A stretch of 64,000 nt of DNA, taken from NCBI RefSeq assembly GCF_022436675.1, contig NZ_JAKUJZ010000006.1, positions 177,546-241,545 on the forward strand. The letters run 5' to 3'. The notes under the pieces were generated by a model. It was not told where the DNA came from. It made no database searches and was given only the letters and a program-made list of their open reading frames with translations. The translations under genes and the position numbers were made by a program. Origin of the DNA: Rheinheimera hassiensis (GTDB lineage Bacteria > Pseudomonadota > Gammaproteobacteria > Enterobacterales > Alteromonadaceae). Positions 26,752 through 36,225 of the stretch are shown piece by piece; position 1 is the first letter of the stretch, and every line of letters starts with the position of its first letter.

Positions 26752-26859
26752 CAGGTGGCCGGATACGGCACCTGAGAACAACCAGCCGCTGTTCTGGTTC
26801 AGTTAACGCCCGTTCAACCGAAGGGCAATACAACACCTGTTTGCTAATGAGGAATTGGT
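26752..26859 (+). promoter_or_regulatory. ROSE-like RNA thermometer leader of hsp20
   Basis: The leader folds into successive hairpins: CAGGTG/CACCTG (26752-26757 with 26769-26774), AACCAG/CTGGTT (26780-26785 with 26794-26799) and a final one. In the last, TTGCT (26841-26845) can pair with the Shine-Dalgarno segment AGGAA (26850-26854), including a G-G opposition, with ACC/GGT closing below. A UUGCU facing AGGA next to the start codon is the hallmark of ROSE thermometers that control small heat-shock genes. The fold was assessed by eye only. Confidence 0.5.
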
Positions 26860-26860
26860 T

Positions 26861-27328
26861 ATGACAAATATTGATTTAACTCCGTTTTACCGCTCATTTA
26901 TTGGTTTTGATCACCTGGCTAATTTGATGGATGCCGCTGCCCGCAATGAAAAGCAGCCTGCTTATCCGCCTTACAATATCGAAGTAACCGGCGAAGATCA
27001 GTACCGTATTACCATGGCAGTTGCTGGCTTTGACGAGCAGGAGCTCAGCATAGAAACTGAACACAATACCTTGCTGATAAAAGGCCAAAAAGCCGGTAAG
27101 GACGATGGTCGCCGTTTTGTGCATCAGGGCATAGCAGAGCGTAATTTTGAGCGCAAATTTCAGTTATCTGACTATATCAAAGTTACTGGCGCGCATATGG
27201 CCAATGGCCTGCTGCATATAGAGCTGGTGCGTGAAGTTCCTGAAGCCTTAAAACCACGCAAAATCAGCATTGGTGACAGCACCGCACAAACGCCTACACA
27301 ATTACTCAATTCCGAAAAAGTTGCTTAA
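26861..27328 (+). CDS. ibpA: Small heat-shock protein (Hsp20/IbpA family)
   Basis: A 155-residue alpha-crystallin-type holdase. The N-terminal arm (TPFYRSFIGFDHLANLMDAA) is IbpA-like, and the alpha-crystallin domain (about 35-125) contains YNIEVTGEDQYRITMAVAGF, LLIKGQKAG, HQGIAERNFERKFQLSDY and GLLHIELVREVPEA. The C-terminal tail has PRKISI with the I-x-I motif that joins oligomers. ATG 26861 follows AGGAA; a TTG two codons upstream is rejected. Regulation by sigma-32 and a ROSE-like leader is predicted from the upstream sequence. Confidence 0.93.
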   Translation: MTNIDLTPFYRSFIGFDHLANLMDAAARNEKQPAYPPYNIEVTGEDQYRITMAVAGFDEQELSIETEHNTLLIKGQKAGKDDGRRFVHQGIAERNFERKFQLSDYIKVTGAHMANGLLHIELVREVPEALKPRKISIGDSTAQTPTQLLNSEKVA

Positions 27329-27350
27329 CTGTAACCTTGTTACTGGCACA

Positions 27351-27378
27351 AAAAAGCCCTGAATAATCAGGGCTTTTT
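27351..27378. terminator. Bidirectional terminator between hsp20 and adk
   Basis: Twelve-base perfect arms AAAAAGCCCTGA / TCAGGGCTTTTT with loop ATAA, serving both convergent genes. Confidence 0.93.
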
Positions 27379-27401
27379 GCTATCAGATACCTTTTACTAT
27401 A

Positions 27402-28450
<1,049 letters not shown>

Positions 28451-28490
28451 GATAAACACCTTTGCTGCAGCACTGAGGCCGCAGCAAAGG
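28451..28490 (-). terminator. Terminator-like hairpin after htpG
   Basis: Ten-base perfect arms CCTTTGCTGC (28459-28468) and GCAGCAAAGG (28481-28490). On the minus strand it is followed by TGTTTATC, a short T-rich tail, ten bases past the htpG stop. Confidence 0.65.
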
Positions 28491-28499
28491 TATTGGCTG

Positions 28500-30434
28500 T
28501 TACTTCGCTAAAGACAATAACAGCGTGTTGAGCCTGGCAACAAAAGTTGCCGGATCTTTCAAGTTACCGCGTTCGGCCAGTAGCGCCTGATCCAGCAACA
28601 CTTCAGCCCATTGTTTAAAACGGTCTTCATCTTGCTCATCAGCAATACGCTTAACCAGTTGGTGCTCAGGGTTCAGCTCAAAAATCGGCTTCACTTCCGG
28701 CACTTTCTGGCCCACTGACTCCATTAACTTGATCATCTGCGTGCTCATGTCGAACTCGTCAGTTACCACGCAGGCCGGACTTTGGGTTAAGCGATGGCTA
28801 ACTTTGACATCTTTAACCTGCTCACCCAGTGCTGTTTTAAAGCGGCTAATTACATCCGCAAAAGCTTTTTCTGTTTCTTGCTGTGCCTGTTTGGTTTCGT
28901 CATCATCCAGTTTGGACAAATCCAGACCGCCCTTGGCAACAGAACGCAGCTTTTTACCGCCAAACTCTGTCAGGTGCTGCACCAGCCACTCGTCGATACG
29001 ATCGGATAGCAGTAGCACTTCCAGGCCTTTTTTACGCAGTACTTCTAAGTGCGGGCTGTGTTGAGCGGCAGCAAAGCTGTCAGCGACGATATAATAAATC
29101 TCATCCTGACCTTCTTTCATCCGGCTAACATAATCTGCCAGCGCCACATTTTGTTCGCTGCCTTCATTATGGGTCGATGCAAAACGCAACAGCGCCGCGA
29201 TTTGCTCTTTGTTCGCCATATCCTCAGCCGGGCCTTCTTTTAGCACCTGACCGAATTCAGCCCAGAATGCCTGATATTGCTCAGCATCCTTACTCAACTT
29301 TTCAAGCATTTTCAGTGCACGGCTGCTACAGCCTTTGCGTAATGCCTGTGTCACTTTGGTATCTTGCAGAATTTCACGCGATACGTTCAGCGGTAAATCA
29401 CTGGAATCCAGCACACCTTTGATAAAACGCAGGTAGCTTGGCATAAACTGTTCGGCGTCATCCATAATAAATACGCGCTGTACATACAGTTTCAGGCCGT
29501 GGCGCGCGTCGCGGTTCCACATGTCAAAAGGTGCTTTCTTCGGCAGGTACAATAAACTGGTGTAGTTATTGTTACCTTCTACCTTGTTGTGGCTCCAGCT
29601 TAACGGCTCGCTCCAGTCATGCGAAATATGCTTGTAAAACTCCTGGTACTCTTCGTCTTTAATATCTGATTTGTCGCGTGTCCACAAAGCGGTGGCTTTA
29701 TTTACTGCCTGCCAGTGGCCCGGCACAGCGGCAATTTTTTCGCCTTCAGCACCATCACGCTCTGGTTGTTCTTCCTGCCATAACTCAACCGGAATACTAA
29801 TATGATCAGAATATTTGGTAACGATACTCTCAACTTTCCAGCGACTTAAAAACTCATCTTCACCTTCACGCAGATGCAGCACAATATCAGTACCGCGAGA
29901 TGCTTTGCTGATGGGCGTAATGCTGTAATCGCCCTCGCCGGCCGATTCCCATTCAATAGCATCGTTAGCTGGAGCACCGGCTTTGCGGGTGCGCACGGTA
30001 ACTTTATCCGCCACAATAAAAGCAGAATAAAAACCTACACCAAACTGGCCAATTAACTTGGAATCTTTGCCCTGATCGCCGGACAACTGTGAGAAAAACT
30101 CTTTCGTACCGGATTTAGCAATAGTACCCAGATGGCTTATCACCTCTTCTTCGGTCATACCAATGCCATTGTCGCTGACAGTTAAGGTACGGGCTTTTTC
30201 GTCCAGACTGATGCGTACACGCAATTCGCCGTCATCACCGTACAGGCTGCCATCTGACAGGGCCAGAAAACGCAGTTTATCCGCGGCGTCAGAGGCGTTT
30301 GACACCAGCTCACGCAGGAAAATTTCCTTATTGGAATACAGTGAATGGATCATCAGCTGTAATAGCTGTTTCACTTCTGCCTGAAAGCCGTGGGTTTGCT
30401 TTTGGCCGGTTGAAGTGGCTGTGGTATCACTCAT
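28500..30434 (-). CDS. htpG: Chaperone HtpG (Hsp90)
   Basis: ATP-dependent cytosolic chaperone of 644 residues. The N-terminal GHKL ATPase domain has [19 protein letters not shown], the DNGIGM motif, and [17 protein letters not shown]; the middle domain has [17 protein letters not shown] and the catalytic-loop region [17 protein letters not shown]; the C-terminal dimerisation domain follows. Its order after recR matches E. coli. A near-perfect sigma-32 promoter immediately upstream, inside the recR-htpG gap, makes it independently heat-inducible. Confidence 0.97.
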   Translation of the reverse strand: MSDTTATSTGQKQTHGFQAEVKQLLQLMIHSLYSNKEIFLRELVSNASDAADKLRFLALSDGSLYGDDGELRVRISLDEKARTLTVSDNGIGMTEEEVISHLGTIAKSGTKEFFSQLSGDQGKDSKLIGQFGVGFYSAFIVADKVTVRTRKAGAPANDAIEWESAGEGDYSITPISKASRGTDIVLHLREGEDEFLSRWKVESIVTKYSDHISIPVELWQEEQPERDGAEGEKIAAVPGHWQAVNKATALWTRDKSDIKDEEYQEFYKHISHDWSEPLSWSHNKVEGNNNYTSLLYLPKKAPFDMWNRDARHGLKLYVQRVFIMDDAEQFMPSYLRFIKGVLDSSDLPLNVSREILQDTKVTQALRKGCSSRALKMLEKLSKDAEQYQAFWAEFGQVLKEGPAEDMANKEQIAALLRFASTHNEGSEQNVALADYVSRMKEGQDEIYYIVADSFAAAQHSPHLEVLRKKGLEVLLLSDRIDEWLVQHLTEFGGKKLRSVAKGGLDLSKLDDDETKQAQQETEKAFADVISRFKTALGEQVKDVKVSHRLTQSPACVVTDEFDMSTQMIKLMESVGQKVPEVKPIFELNPEHQLVKRIADEQDEDRFKQWAEVLLDQALLAERGNLKDPATFVARLNTLLLSLAK

Positions 30435-30507
30435 TGTGGTTATCCTCGAACATCAAATTTTGACAGTTATAACGCAGGCTGCACCGGCAGCCAGACACTG
30501 ACAACTA

Positions 30508-30535
30508 ATATGGGGAGAATTAACCGGATTTCAAG
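30508..30535 (-). promoter_or_regulatory. Sigma-32 promoter of htpG
   Basis: Minus strand CTTGAA (30530-30535), a 14-base spacer, then CCCCATAT (30508-30515). Both boxes match the sigma-32 consensus completely, within the classical 13-15 base spacing. Confidence 0.9.
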
Positions 30536-30550
30536 CAGGGTTATGGCAGA

Positions 30551-31153
30551 TTAAAATACTTTACGGCCGCTAAAAGCATGTGACAGCGTAGTGCCGTCAA
30601 CAAATTCCAGCTCACCGCCAACCGGAATACCCTGAGCAATGCGTGATACGCTTACCTGATGTTTGTGGCAAAGCTCAGCAATATAAAACGCTGTGGCATC
30701 ACCTTCAACCGTAGGGTTAGTAGCCAGAATAAGTTCGGTAACACCGCCGCTGGCTAATAGTGTACTCAGTTTATCCAGGCCCAGATCCTGCGGCCCAATG
30801 CCATCCAAAGGTGATAAATAGCCCTGTAACACAAAATAGCGGCCTTTAAACTGGCCGGTTTGTTCTATTGCCAGTTGGTCAGCCGCAGAGCCAACAACAC
30901 AAATAATGCCATCCAGCGCCCGGGTAGGATCGGTACAGATGTGACATAACGCTGTCTCACAGAAAGTGCGGCATTGCTGGCAATGTCCGACCTTCATCAT
31001 GGCAGCGCCCAGCGCCGCGCCCAGCTGTAAACCGCCTTCACGGTTACGTTCCAGCAAGGAAAATGCCATGCGCTGCGCCGATTTTGGCCCAACTCCGGGC
31101 AAAATGCGCAGTGCATCAATCAGTTGCTGTACCAGCGGGGTATAACGGCTCAT
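30551..31153 (-). CDS. recR: Recombination mediator RecR
   Basis: A 200-residue member of the RecFOR pathway that loads RecA on gapped DNA. The N-terminal helix-hairpin-helix ([20 protein letters not shown]) is followed by a four-Cys zinc finger ([16 protein letters not shown]) and a TOPRIM domain ([20 protein letters not shown], then EVILATNP-like [20 protein letters not shown]). The start overlaps the ybaB stop, as in E. coli, and the pair is translationally coupled. Confidence 0.97.
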   Translation of the reverse strand: MSRYTPLVQQLIDALRILPGVGPKSAQRMAFSLLERNREGGLQLGAALGAAMMKVGHCQQCRTFCETALCHICTDPTRALDGIICVVGSAADQLAIEQTGQFKGRYFVLQGYLSPLDGIGPQDLGLDKLSTLLASGGVTELILATNPTVEGDATAFYIAELCHKHQVSVSRIAQGIPVGGELEFVDGTTLSHAFSGRKVF

Positions 31154-31479
31154 CAGAATGGCATTTTCATACCAGGTGGTAACTGTAAGCCCCCGGTTAC
31201 CGAAGCCATTTTTTCTTTGCTGGTTTCATCAACGCGGCGCACGGCATCGTTAATTGCAGCGGCAATTAAGTCTTCCAGCATATCTTTGTCATCCTGCATC
31301 AGGCTGTCATCAATACTGACACGGCGCACATTATGGTTGCCCAGCATGGTTACTTTCACCAGACCGGCACCGGCTTCACCGGTTACTTCCATTGCCGCAA
31401 CTTCAGCCTGCATTTTCTGCATTTTTTCCTGCATGGCTTGCGCCTGCTTCATGATGTTGCCCATACCGCCTTTAAACAT
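31153..31479 (-). CDS. ybaB: YbaB/EbfC nucleoid-associated protein
   Basis: A 108-residue DNA-binding dimer. Typical family sequence: [20 protein letters not shown], a long helix, then [20 protein letters not shown] and [18 protein letters not shown]. It sits between dnaX and recR in the conserved order, with 121 bases separating it from the dnaX stop. Confidence 0.96.
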   Translation of the reverse strand: MFKGGMGNIMKQAQAMQEKMQKMQAEVAAMEVTGEAGAGLVKVTMLGNHNVRRVSIDDSLMQDDKDMLEDLIAAAINDAVRRVDETSKEKMASVTGGLQLPPGMKMPF

Positions 31480-31600
31480 AACTTTGCACTCTCTATGAAA
31501 TTAAGCCGAAATATCTGCACACCGCACAGACCTTTTACCGGCGACAAGATAATAACTTCGCCGCCAAATTACAAGTTGAACCCAGTTAACACGTATGGCA

Positions 31601-33691
31601 TCAATTAACACGAATGGTATCAGCTAACAGCTCGGCAGCAAATAACTGCTGCAGCTGCACTACTTTTTCGTCTTGTTGCAATAACCGGCTGACATAGCCA
31701 AAGCGCTCCTGCACAATTTTTTGCTGTATCGCTAACGGGCTGGCTGCCACTTCGGCCTGGTAGCTGATGTCAATTTCCAGCGGCTGATTAAAACTGCGCT
31801 GCAGCACCTGCTGCAGTTTAATACGAAAGCCCTGGCTATCAAGATGCTGCTGGCTTTGCGCCACTGTTAAAGTAAGCTTATCGCCATCTAACTGCATGGC
31901 AGCATTAAGCAAAAACAATCGGCTTAAACCGCCGGTATCCAGCGTTTCAACCCGCGCTGCCCAGGCATCTACCTGGGCAGCAAAGCGGACTGAGAAATTC
32001 TGCTCGTTGATGCTGCCGTCAAAGTTTTCCAACACCGGCGAAGCTATTGTTGCGTCAGGCAGTTGGCTGCTTTGTTGGGCATCCTGCTCATACTGTTGCC
32101 ATAACGCATCTGTCGCGGCTGCATCATACTGTGGCATATCAGCATCGTCGGGCTCGTCATAGCGGTTGTTATCAGCCGATGGATAAGCGACCTGGGTTGT
32201 AGCTGCAGCGGGCTGCTCAGACACCGGTGTTATTACCGGGGGGCGCGCCTTTACGGGCTCAGGCTGCTGAGCAATTGAGGTTTTACCCTCTGCATCAGCC
32301 GTTTTTTGCAATGGCGCCTGCTGGCGCTCAAACTTTTTTGCTTCAGGCGCTGCGGTTACTGCCACCCCACGGCGTGCCATAATGCGTGCCGTAACCGGAT
32401 CAATGCCTGGCGTAGCAGCAATTGCAGTTTGCGGTGCCAGCGTAGCTGGCTGCGTTTGTGCTACTGGCTCTGCAGACGACGTTGCAGAATAGCTGTCAGT
32501 ATCTTTTACTATTTCACCCCTGGGATGCGGTTCAACCTTTTGTGTGGGTTCAGCCTGTGCAGCCACCGGCATTGCAGCCGCTTTAACCGGCGCGGTGCTT
32601 TTGCTTTGTGTCTCTGGCACAAATGCCATAGCCCGTAGCAGCGCCATTTCCAACCCGGTTAACGCATCAGGCGCATAGGGCAGCTCTTTTTTACCGCTGA
32701 TCAGCAGTTGGTAATATAGCTGTACCTGCGCAGGAGCCAACGTGTCTGCTAACTGCTGGACAAAAGGCTGCTGTGGCGAAAAACTGGCCGCGCTCTGGCT
32801 GAATTGAGTAAGTGCCGTAAGATGCAGTATGGACAACATATCGTCCAATACCTGACTGAAATTGCTCTGCTGCTGCACCAACGCTGCCAATTGTATTTGC
32901 AACTGCGCAGCGTCCTGCGCCAGAATTGCCTGTAATAACTGTTGCGCCCAGCTTTGGTCCAAAAAACCCAGCATAGTACGTACAGTATCCAGCGTGATAT
33001 TGGCGTTACTTTGTGCAATGGCCTGATCCGTAAGGCTTAACGAGTCACGCAAACTGCCTTTGGCGGCACGGGCAAGCAGTGTTAATGCGGTTTGCTCAAA
33101 AGGGATTTGTTCTTCACCCAGCACAAACGCCAGATGCTGCTCAATTTGCAGTGGGCTTAATGCCAGTAAATTAAACTGCAGACAACGCGATAAGACAGTA
33201 ACCGGCAATTTTTGCGGATCAGTGGTGGCCAGTAAAAATTTAACATGTGGCGGCGGCTCTTCCAGCGTCTTTAGCAGCGCATTAAAGCTGTGTTTTGACA
33301 GCATATGCACTTCATCTATCAGATAGACTTTAAAACGGCCACGGCTAGGTGCATATTGCACGTTGTCGAGTAAGTCGCGGGTATCTTCTACTTTTGTACG
33401 CGATGCGGCATCTATTTCCAGCAAATCAACAAAGTTGCCGGCATCAATTTCCTGGCAGGCAGAGCACTGACCGCAAGGCGTAGCAGTAATACCCTGCTCA
33501 CAGTTTAAACTTTTAGCAAAAATACGCGCTATGGTGGTTTTACCGACACCACGGGTGCCGGTAAATAAATAAGCATGATGCAGCCGGTTGTTGTTCAGGG
33601 CATTACCCAGTGCGCTTTTAACATGTTCTTGCCCGACTAACTGGGCAAAATGTTGTGGGCGCCACTTGCGTGCTAATACCTGATAACTCAT
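31601..33691 (-). CDS. dnaX: DNA polymerase III tau subunit (and gamma by frameshift)
   Basis: Clamp-loader ATPase of 696 residues. Walker A is GTRGVGKTT (45-53), a zinc module uses C64, C73, C76 and C79, Walker B is LIDEVHML, and the SRC motif is VLSRCLQF. Domains IV-V at the C terminus bind DnaB helicase and the alpha subunit. At codons 452-453 the frame reads GCA AAA AAG, providing the slippery A AAA AAG, and the -1 frame terminates at once (GTT TGA). A 454-residue gamma form is therefore predicted, as in E. coli. The linker between about 365 and 530 is rich in Ala, Pro and Gln. Confidence 0.96.
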   Translation of the reverse strand: MSYQVLARKWRPQHFAQLVGQEHVKSALGNALNNNRLHHAYLFTGTRGVGKTTIARIFAKSLNCEQGITATPCGQCSACQEIDAGNFVDLLEIDAASRTKVEDTRDLLDNVQYAPSRGRFKVYLIDEVHMLSKHSFNALLKTLEEPPPHVKFLLATTDPQKLPVTVLSRCLQFNLLALSPLQIEQHLAFVLGEEQIPFEQTALTLLARAAKGSLRDSLSLTDQAIAQSNANITLDTVRTMLGFLDQSWAQQLLQAILAQDAAQLQIQLAALVQQQSNFSQVLDDMLSILHLTALTQFSQSAASFSPQQPFVQQLADTLAPAQVQLYYQLLISGKKELPYAPDALTGLEMALLRAMAFVPETQSKSTAPVKAAAMPVAAQAEPTQKVEPHPRGEIVKDTDSYSATSSAEPVAQTQPATLAPQTAIAATPGIDPVTARIMARRGVAVTAAPEAKKFERQQAPLQKTADAEGKTSIAQQPEPVKARPPVITPVSEQPAAATTQVAYPSADNNRYDEPDDADMPQYDAAATDALWQQYEQDAQQSSQLPDATIASPVLENFDGSINEQNFSVRFAAQVDAWAARVETLDTGGLSRLFLLNAAMQLDGDKLTLTVAQSQQHLDSQGFRIKLQQVLQRSFNQPLEIDISYQAEVAASPLAIQQKIVQERFGYVSRLLQQDEKVVQLQQLFAAELLADTIRVN
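32314..32339 (-). promoter_or_regulatory. Programmed -1 frameshift signal in dnaX
   Basis: Slippery heptamer AAAAAAG (minus strand, 32339 to 32333) in the correct register. A -1 stop TGA follows at 32330-32328, and a stem-loop GCGCC-AGCA-GGCGC (32327 to 32314) begins five bases past the heptamer. This reproduces the E. coli dnaX signal. An upstream Shine-Dalgarno-like stimulator is not obvious. Confidence 0.85.
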
Positions 33692-33739
33692 AACGGCTGC
33701 TGATGTCTTGTGGTAATTGGGATCTTTGACAGACTAAAC

Positions 33740-34288
33740 TTATTCGCCACTATACTCAACCAAACTAAGGATATTTAATCCGGCTTGCTGCAGGCGTTTA
33801 ACACCGCCAAGTTCGGGCAGTGCAATAACAAAAGCAGCATCATCGACAATACCACCAAGCTGGCGTACCAACTTAGCTGTGGCATCAATAGTACCGCCGG
33901 TAGCCAGCAAATCGTCAACCAGTAGTACTTTGTCACCCGCAGCTATAGCATCCGCATGCAGCTCTAATGCATCTTCACCGTATTCCAGCTGGTAACTTTG
34001 CGAAATACGCTGACGTGGCAGTTTGCCCGGTTTACGTACCGGCACAAAGGAAATACTCATGGCATAAGCCAGCGGCGCACCGAAAATAAAACCACGAGAT
34101 TCAGTACCAACAATTTTGGTAATGCCTTTATCAGCATAAAAATAACAAAAAGCGTCGATGACTTTTTTGAAACTCGGGCCATCCTGCATCAGGCTGGTCA
34201 CATCGCGAAATACTATGCCCGGCTTTGGATAATCAACAACTGTTTTAATAACCTGTTTTAATTCAAGCTCTAATGCCTGTTTGTCCAT
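33740..34288 (-). CDS. apt: Adenine phosphoribosyltransferase
   Basis: Purine salvage enzyme of 182 residues (adenine + PRPP to AMP). It has the PRPP-binding signature [20 protein letters not shown], the N-terminal [15 protein letters not shown] segment and [16 protein letters not shown]. It precedes dnaX by 48 bases in the same direction, the same order as E. coli. Confidence 0.97.
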   Translation of the reverse strand: MDKQALELELKQVIKTVVDYPKPGIVFRDVTSLMQDGPSFKKVIDAFCYFYADKGITKIVGTESRGFIFGAPLAYAMSISFVPVRKPGKLPRQRISQSYQLEYGEDALELHADAIAAGDKVLLVDDLLATGGTIDATAKLVRQLGGIVDDAAFVIALPELGGVKRLQQAGLNILSLVEYSGE

Positions 34289-34324
34289 GTCAGAAAACCT
34301 TTTATTAAGCGCCCCTGCCGGGAC

Positions 34325-34349
34325 AAAAAAGCCGCCCTCAGGCGGCCTT
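34325..34349 (-). terminator. Terminator after the 39-residue membrane ORF
   Basis: On the minus strand GCCGCC-TGAG-GGCGGC is followed by TTTTTT. It lies 16 bases past the stop of the small ORF and well before apt, so it ends the small-ORF transcript. Confidence 0.88.
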
Positions 34350-34365
34350 CAACTATGCTGGTGCA

Positions 34366-34485
34366 TTATGCCAGAATCTGAAACCAACGCACTATTGGTG
34401 CCAAACACAGTAAAGACACAAACACTGCAACCAGGGCAAGAAACTGCCACAGGTTAAACGACTCTTTAAACTTTTCGTCTGCCAT
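34366..34485 (-). CDS. Small single-pass membrane protein (39 residues)
   Basis: The frame MADEKFKESFNLWQFLALVA and onward has a charged N terminus and one hydrophobic helix (about 14-33) ending in APIVRWFQILA. The stop is followed at once by a strong terminator, and the frame is too short for usual gene finders. The ribosome-binding site is weak (AGAAGAG about nine bases upstream). It starts 37 bases past the stop of the DUF2063 gene and could be the last gene of the hvf operon. No family is recognised with certainty. Confidence 0.6.
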   Translation of the reverse strand: MADEKFKESFNLWQFLALVAVFVSLLCLAPIVRWFQILA

Positions 34486-34522
34486 TGCACTACTCTTCTG
34501 TAATCAGCGAATTTAAGGGCAG

Positions 34523-35287
34523 TTATGGTAATGAATTTTGCTCTGCTTGAAAAGACACCAGCACACCTTTTGCGGCAAAGTCCTGTAATAAAGCTGTGGC
34601 TCCCTGCATTAGCTGCTGCGCACTGAGCTGTGGCAGTAGCGGCAGTAGTTGCTGTACTAAAGTTGCCAAAGTACTACCGGCAGATTGCTGCAACGTTTGT
34701 AGTAAAGCCGCAGTAAGCTGATTAATAAGTACAAATTTCACGTCATCTGCAGCATTACGGTACAACAAGTAATACTGTATTTCGCCTGCCGCATCCGGCT
34801 GATAATCTGCACAGATCTGATGTACCGCGTAAGGGTAAGCTAACACCATTGCTAGCGATGACAAATAAAGCGGTACCAACGTGACCTGCTCTGGGGTAAG
34901 TAGCGTTTCAGGCTTTGGCAACTGCTTTGTTGCCAGATAAAGTTCGGCCCACTCATAGTGCGCCAGTTCAAGCATAAACGCCGGGTCTTGCACAGTGGCA
35001 ACATAGTCTTGCTGCAAGTAATGCAGAAAATGTTCAGCAATATGCAGAAAATAAGGGCTGGAGCACTGATACTGTATAAAGAATTGCCGTACCAGTGCCT
35101 GCCAGTCAGCATCTTTATATAGCGATTTCAGTACAGGAAATGCACTGGCGATAAAACCTTCCACATTATTAAAAACCAGCTCGCGGTATATCGCCATGCG
35201 CCGATCTTCAATACCAACTGGAGCGCTCTGATGCTCAGGATCTTTAATATGGGCGATAAAAGCCTGCTGAATTTGCTGAAACTGCAT
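34523..35287 (-). CDS. hvfC: HvfC-like DUF2063 partner protein of the MNIO enzyme
   Basis: A 254-residue protein. The N-terminal DUF2063 domain (about 1-95) has FIAHIKDPEHQSAP, RRMAIYRELVFNNVEGFIAS and FPVLKSLY. The C-terminal region is helical and rich in Gln and Leu. In characterised systems such as Haemophilus HvfABC the DUF2063 protein forms a complex with the MNIO enzyme and delivers the precursor peptide. It begins 3 bases after the hvfB stop. Confidence 0.85.
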   Translation of the reverse strand: MQFQQIQQAFIAHIKDPEHQSAPVGIEDRRMAIYRELVFNNVEGFIASAFPVLKSLYKDADWQALVRQFFIQYQCSSPYFLHIAEHFLHYLQQDYVATVQDPAFMLELAHYEWAELYLATKQLPKPETLLTPEQVTLVPLYLSSLAMVLAYPYAVHQICADYQPDAAGEIQYYLLYRNAADDVKFVLINQLTAALLQTLQQSAGSTLATLVQQLLPLLPQLSAQQLMQGATALLQDFAAKGVLVSFQAEQNSLP

Positions 35288-35290
35288 CTG

Positions 35291-36145
35291 TCAGGCCCTT
35301 AATATCAGGTTATCTGCCAAAGCGATCTGCTGTAACGCTTTAATTTGCTGCAGTTCTTCACTTAACACACTAAGCTGCGGAATATTAAAATCACGCTCCA
35401 GCAATGTCGGCTTAATACCATGACACTGATATGCCTGTTGCAGCAATTGCCAGACGGGGTCTATCACTGCAGCGCCATGAGTATCTACCAGCAAATCTTC
35501 CGCTTCTTTAAAATGGCCAGCTATATGATAATAAGCTATACGTTCAGACGGCATAGCACGTAAAAAATCACTGGCGTTGTAACCGTGATTAACCGAATTA
35601 ACATAAATGTTGTTTACGTCCAGCAGTAACTGGCAATCAGCTTCCTGTAACACCGCCCTGGTAAAATCTGCTTCAGGCATCTGCTGGCCGGGTGCAGCAT
35701 AATAAGACACGTTTTCCAGAATTAACGGCTGCTCCAGAATATCCTGCACCTGCCGTATCCGTCTTGCTACATAGCCTACAGCTTCGTCTGTAAAGGGAAT
35801 AGGCATTAAATCGTACAAGTGGCCATTACCTGAGCAATAACTCAGATGCTCACTGTACAGGCTGATATTGTGCTGGCGTAAAAACTGCTTTACCTGCTTC
35901 ACAAATACCACGTCCAGAGGTTCGGGGCTGCCAATAGACAATGATAAGCCGTGGCAAATAAAACGATGCTGCTCAGTTAACTGCTGAAACTTTTTCTGCA
36001 GCTTGCCACCAAACGGGATCCAGTTTTCCGGTGCCACCTCAAAAAAATCTATCTCTGACGGCTTGGCTGTTATCAGTTCATCCAGCATCTCACGGCGCAG
36101 GCCAAGCCCTGTGCCCGATACGGGCGGCTGTGTCAATGTGTGCAT
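35291..36145 (-). CDS. hvfB: HvfB-like MNIO (DUF692) multinuclear iron oxidase
   Basis: A 284-residue TIM-barrel enzyme. Conserved metal-ligand motifs run in order: ICHGLSLSIG (His), YSEHLSYCSG (Glu/His), ILENVSYY (Glu), LLLDVNNIYVNSVNHGYN (Asp, Asn), YYHIAGH (His), LVDTHGAAV (Asp) and TLLERDFNIP (Glu). Members of this family use two or three irons to convert Cys in precursor peptides to oxazolone-thioamide or related heterocycles. It is preceded by the precursor gene with 80 bases between, containing an attenuator-like hairpin. Confidence 0.92.
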   Translation of the reverse strand: MHTLTQPPVSGTGLGLRREMLDELITAKPSEIDFFEVAPENWIPFGGKLQKKFQQLTEQHRFICHGLSLSIGSPEPLDVVFVKQVKQFLRQHNISLYSEHLSYCSGNGHLYDLMPIPFTDEAVGYVARRIRQVQDILEQPLILENVSYYAAPGQQMPEADFTRAVLQEADCQLLLDVNNIYVNSVNHGYNASDFLRAMPSERIAYYHIAGHFKEAEDLLVDTHGAAVIDPVWQLLQQAYQCHGIKPTLLERDFNIPQLSVLSEELQQIKALQQIALADNLILRA

Positions 36146-36160
36146 ATACTTGGCTCCTGT

Positions 36161-36213
36161 AAAACAAAGGCCTGCACTATCAATACAACGAAGTAGTACA
36201 GCTATGCAGGCCT
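36161..36213 (-). terminator. Attenuator-like hairpin between hvfA and hvfB
   Basis: Perfect nine-base arms AGGCCTGCA (36168-36176) and TGCAGGCCT (36205-36213), followed on the minus strand by TTGTTTT. A partial terminator here would keep precursor expression above enzyme expression. Confidence 0.6.
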
Positions 36214-36225
36214 CAACGGGCGGAT

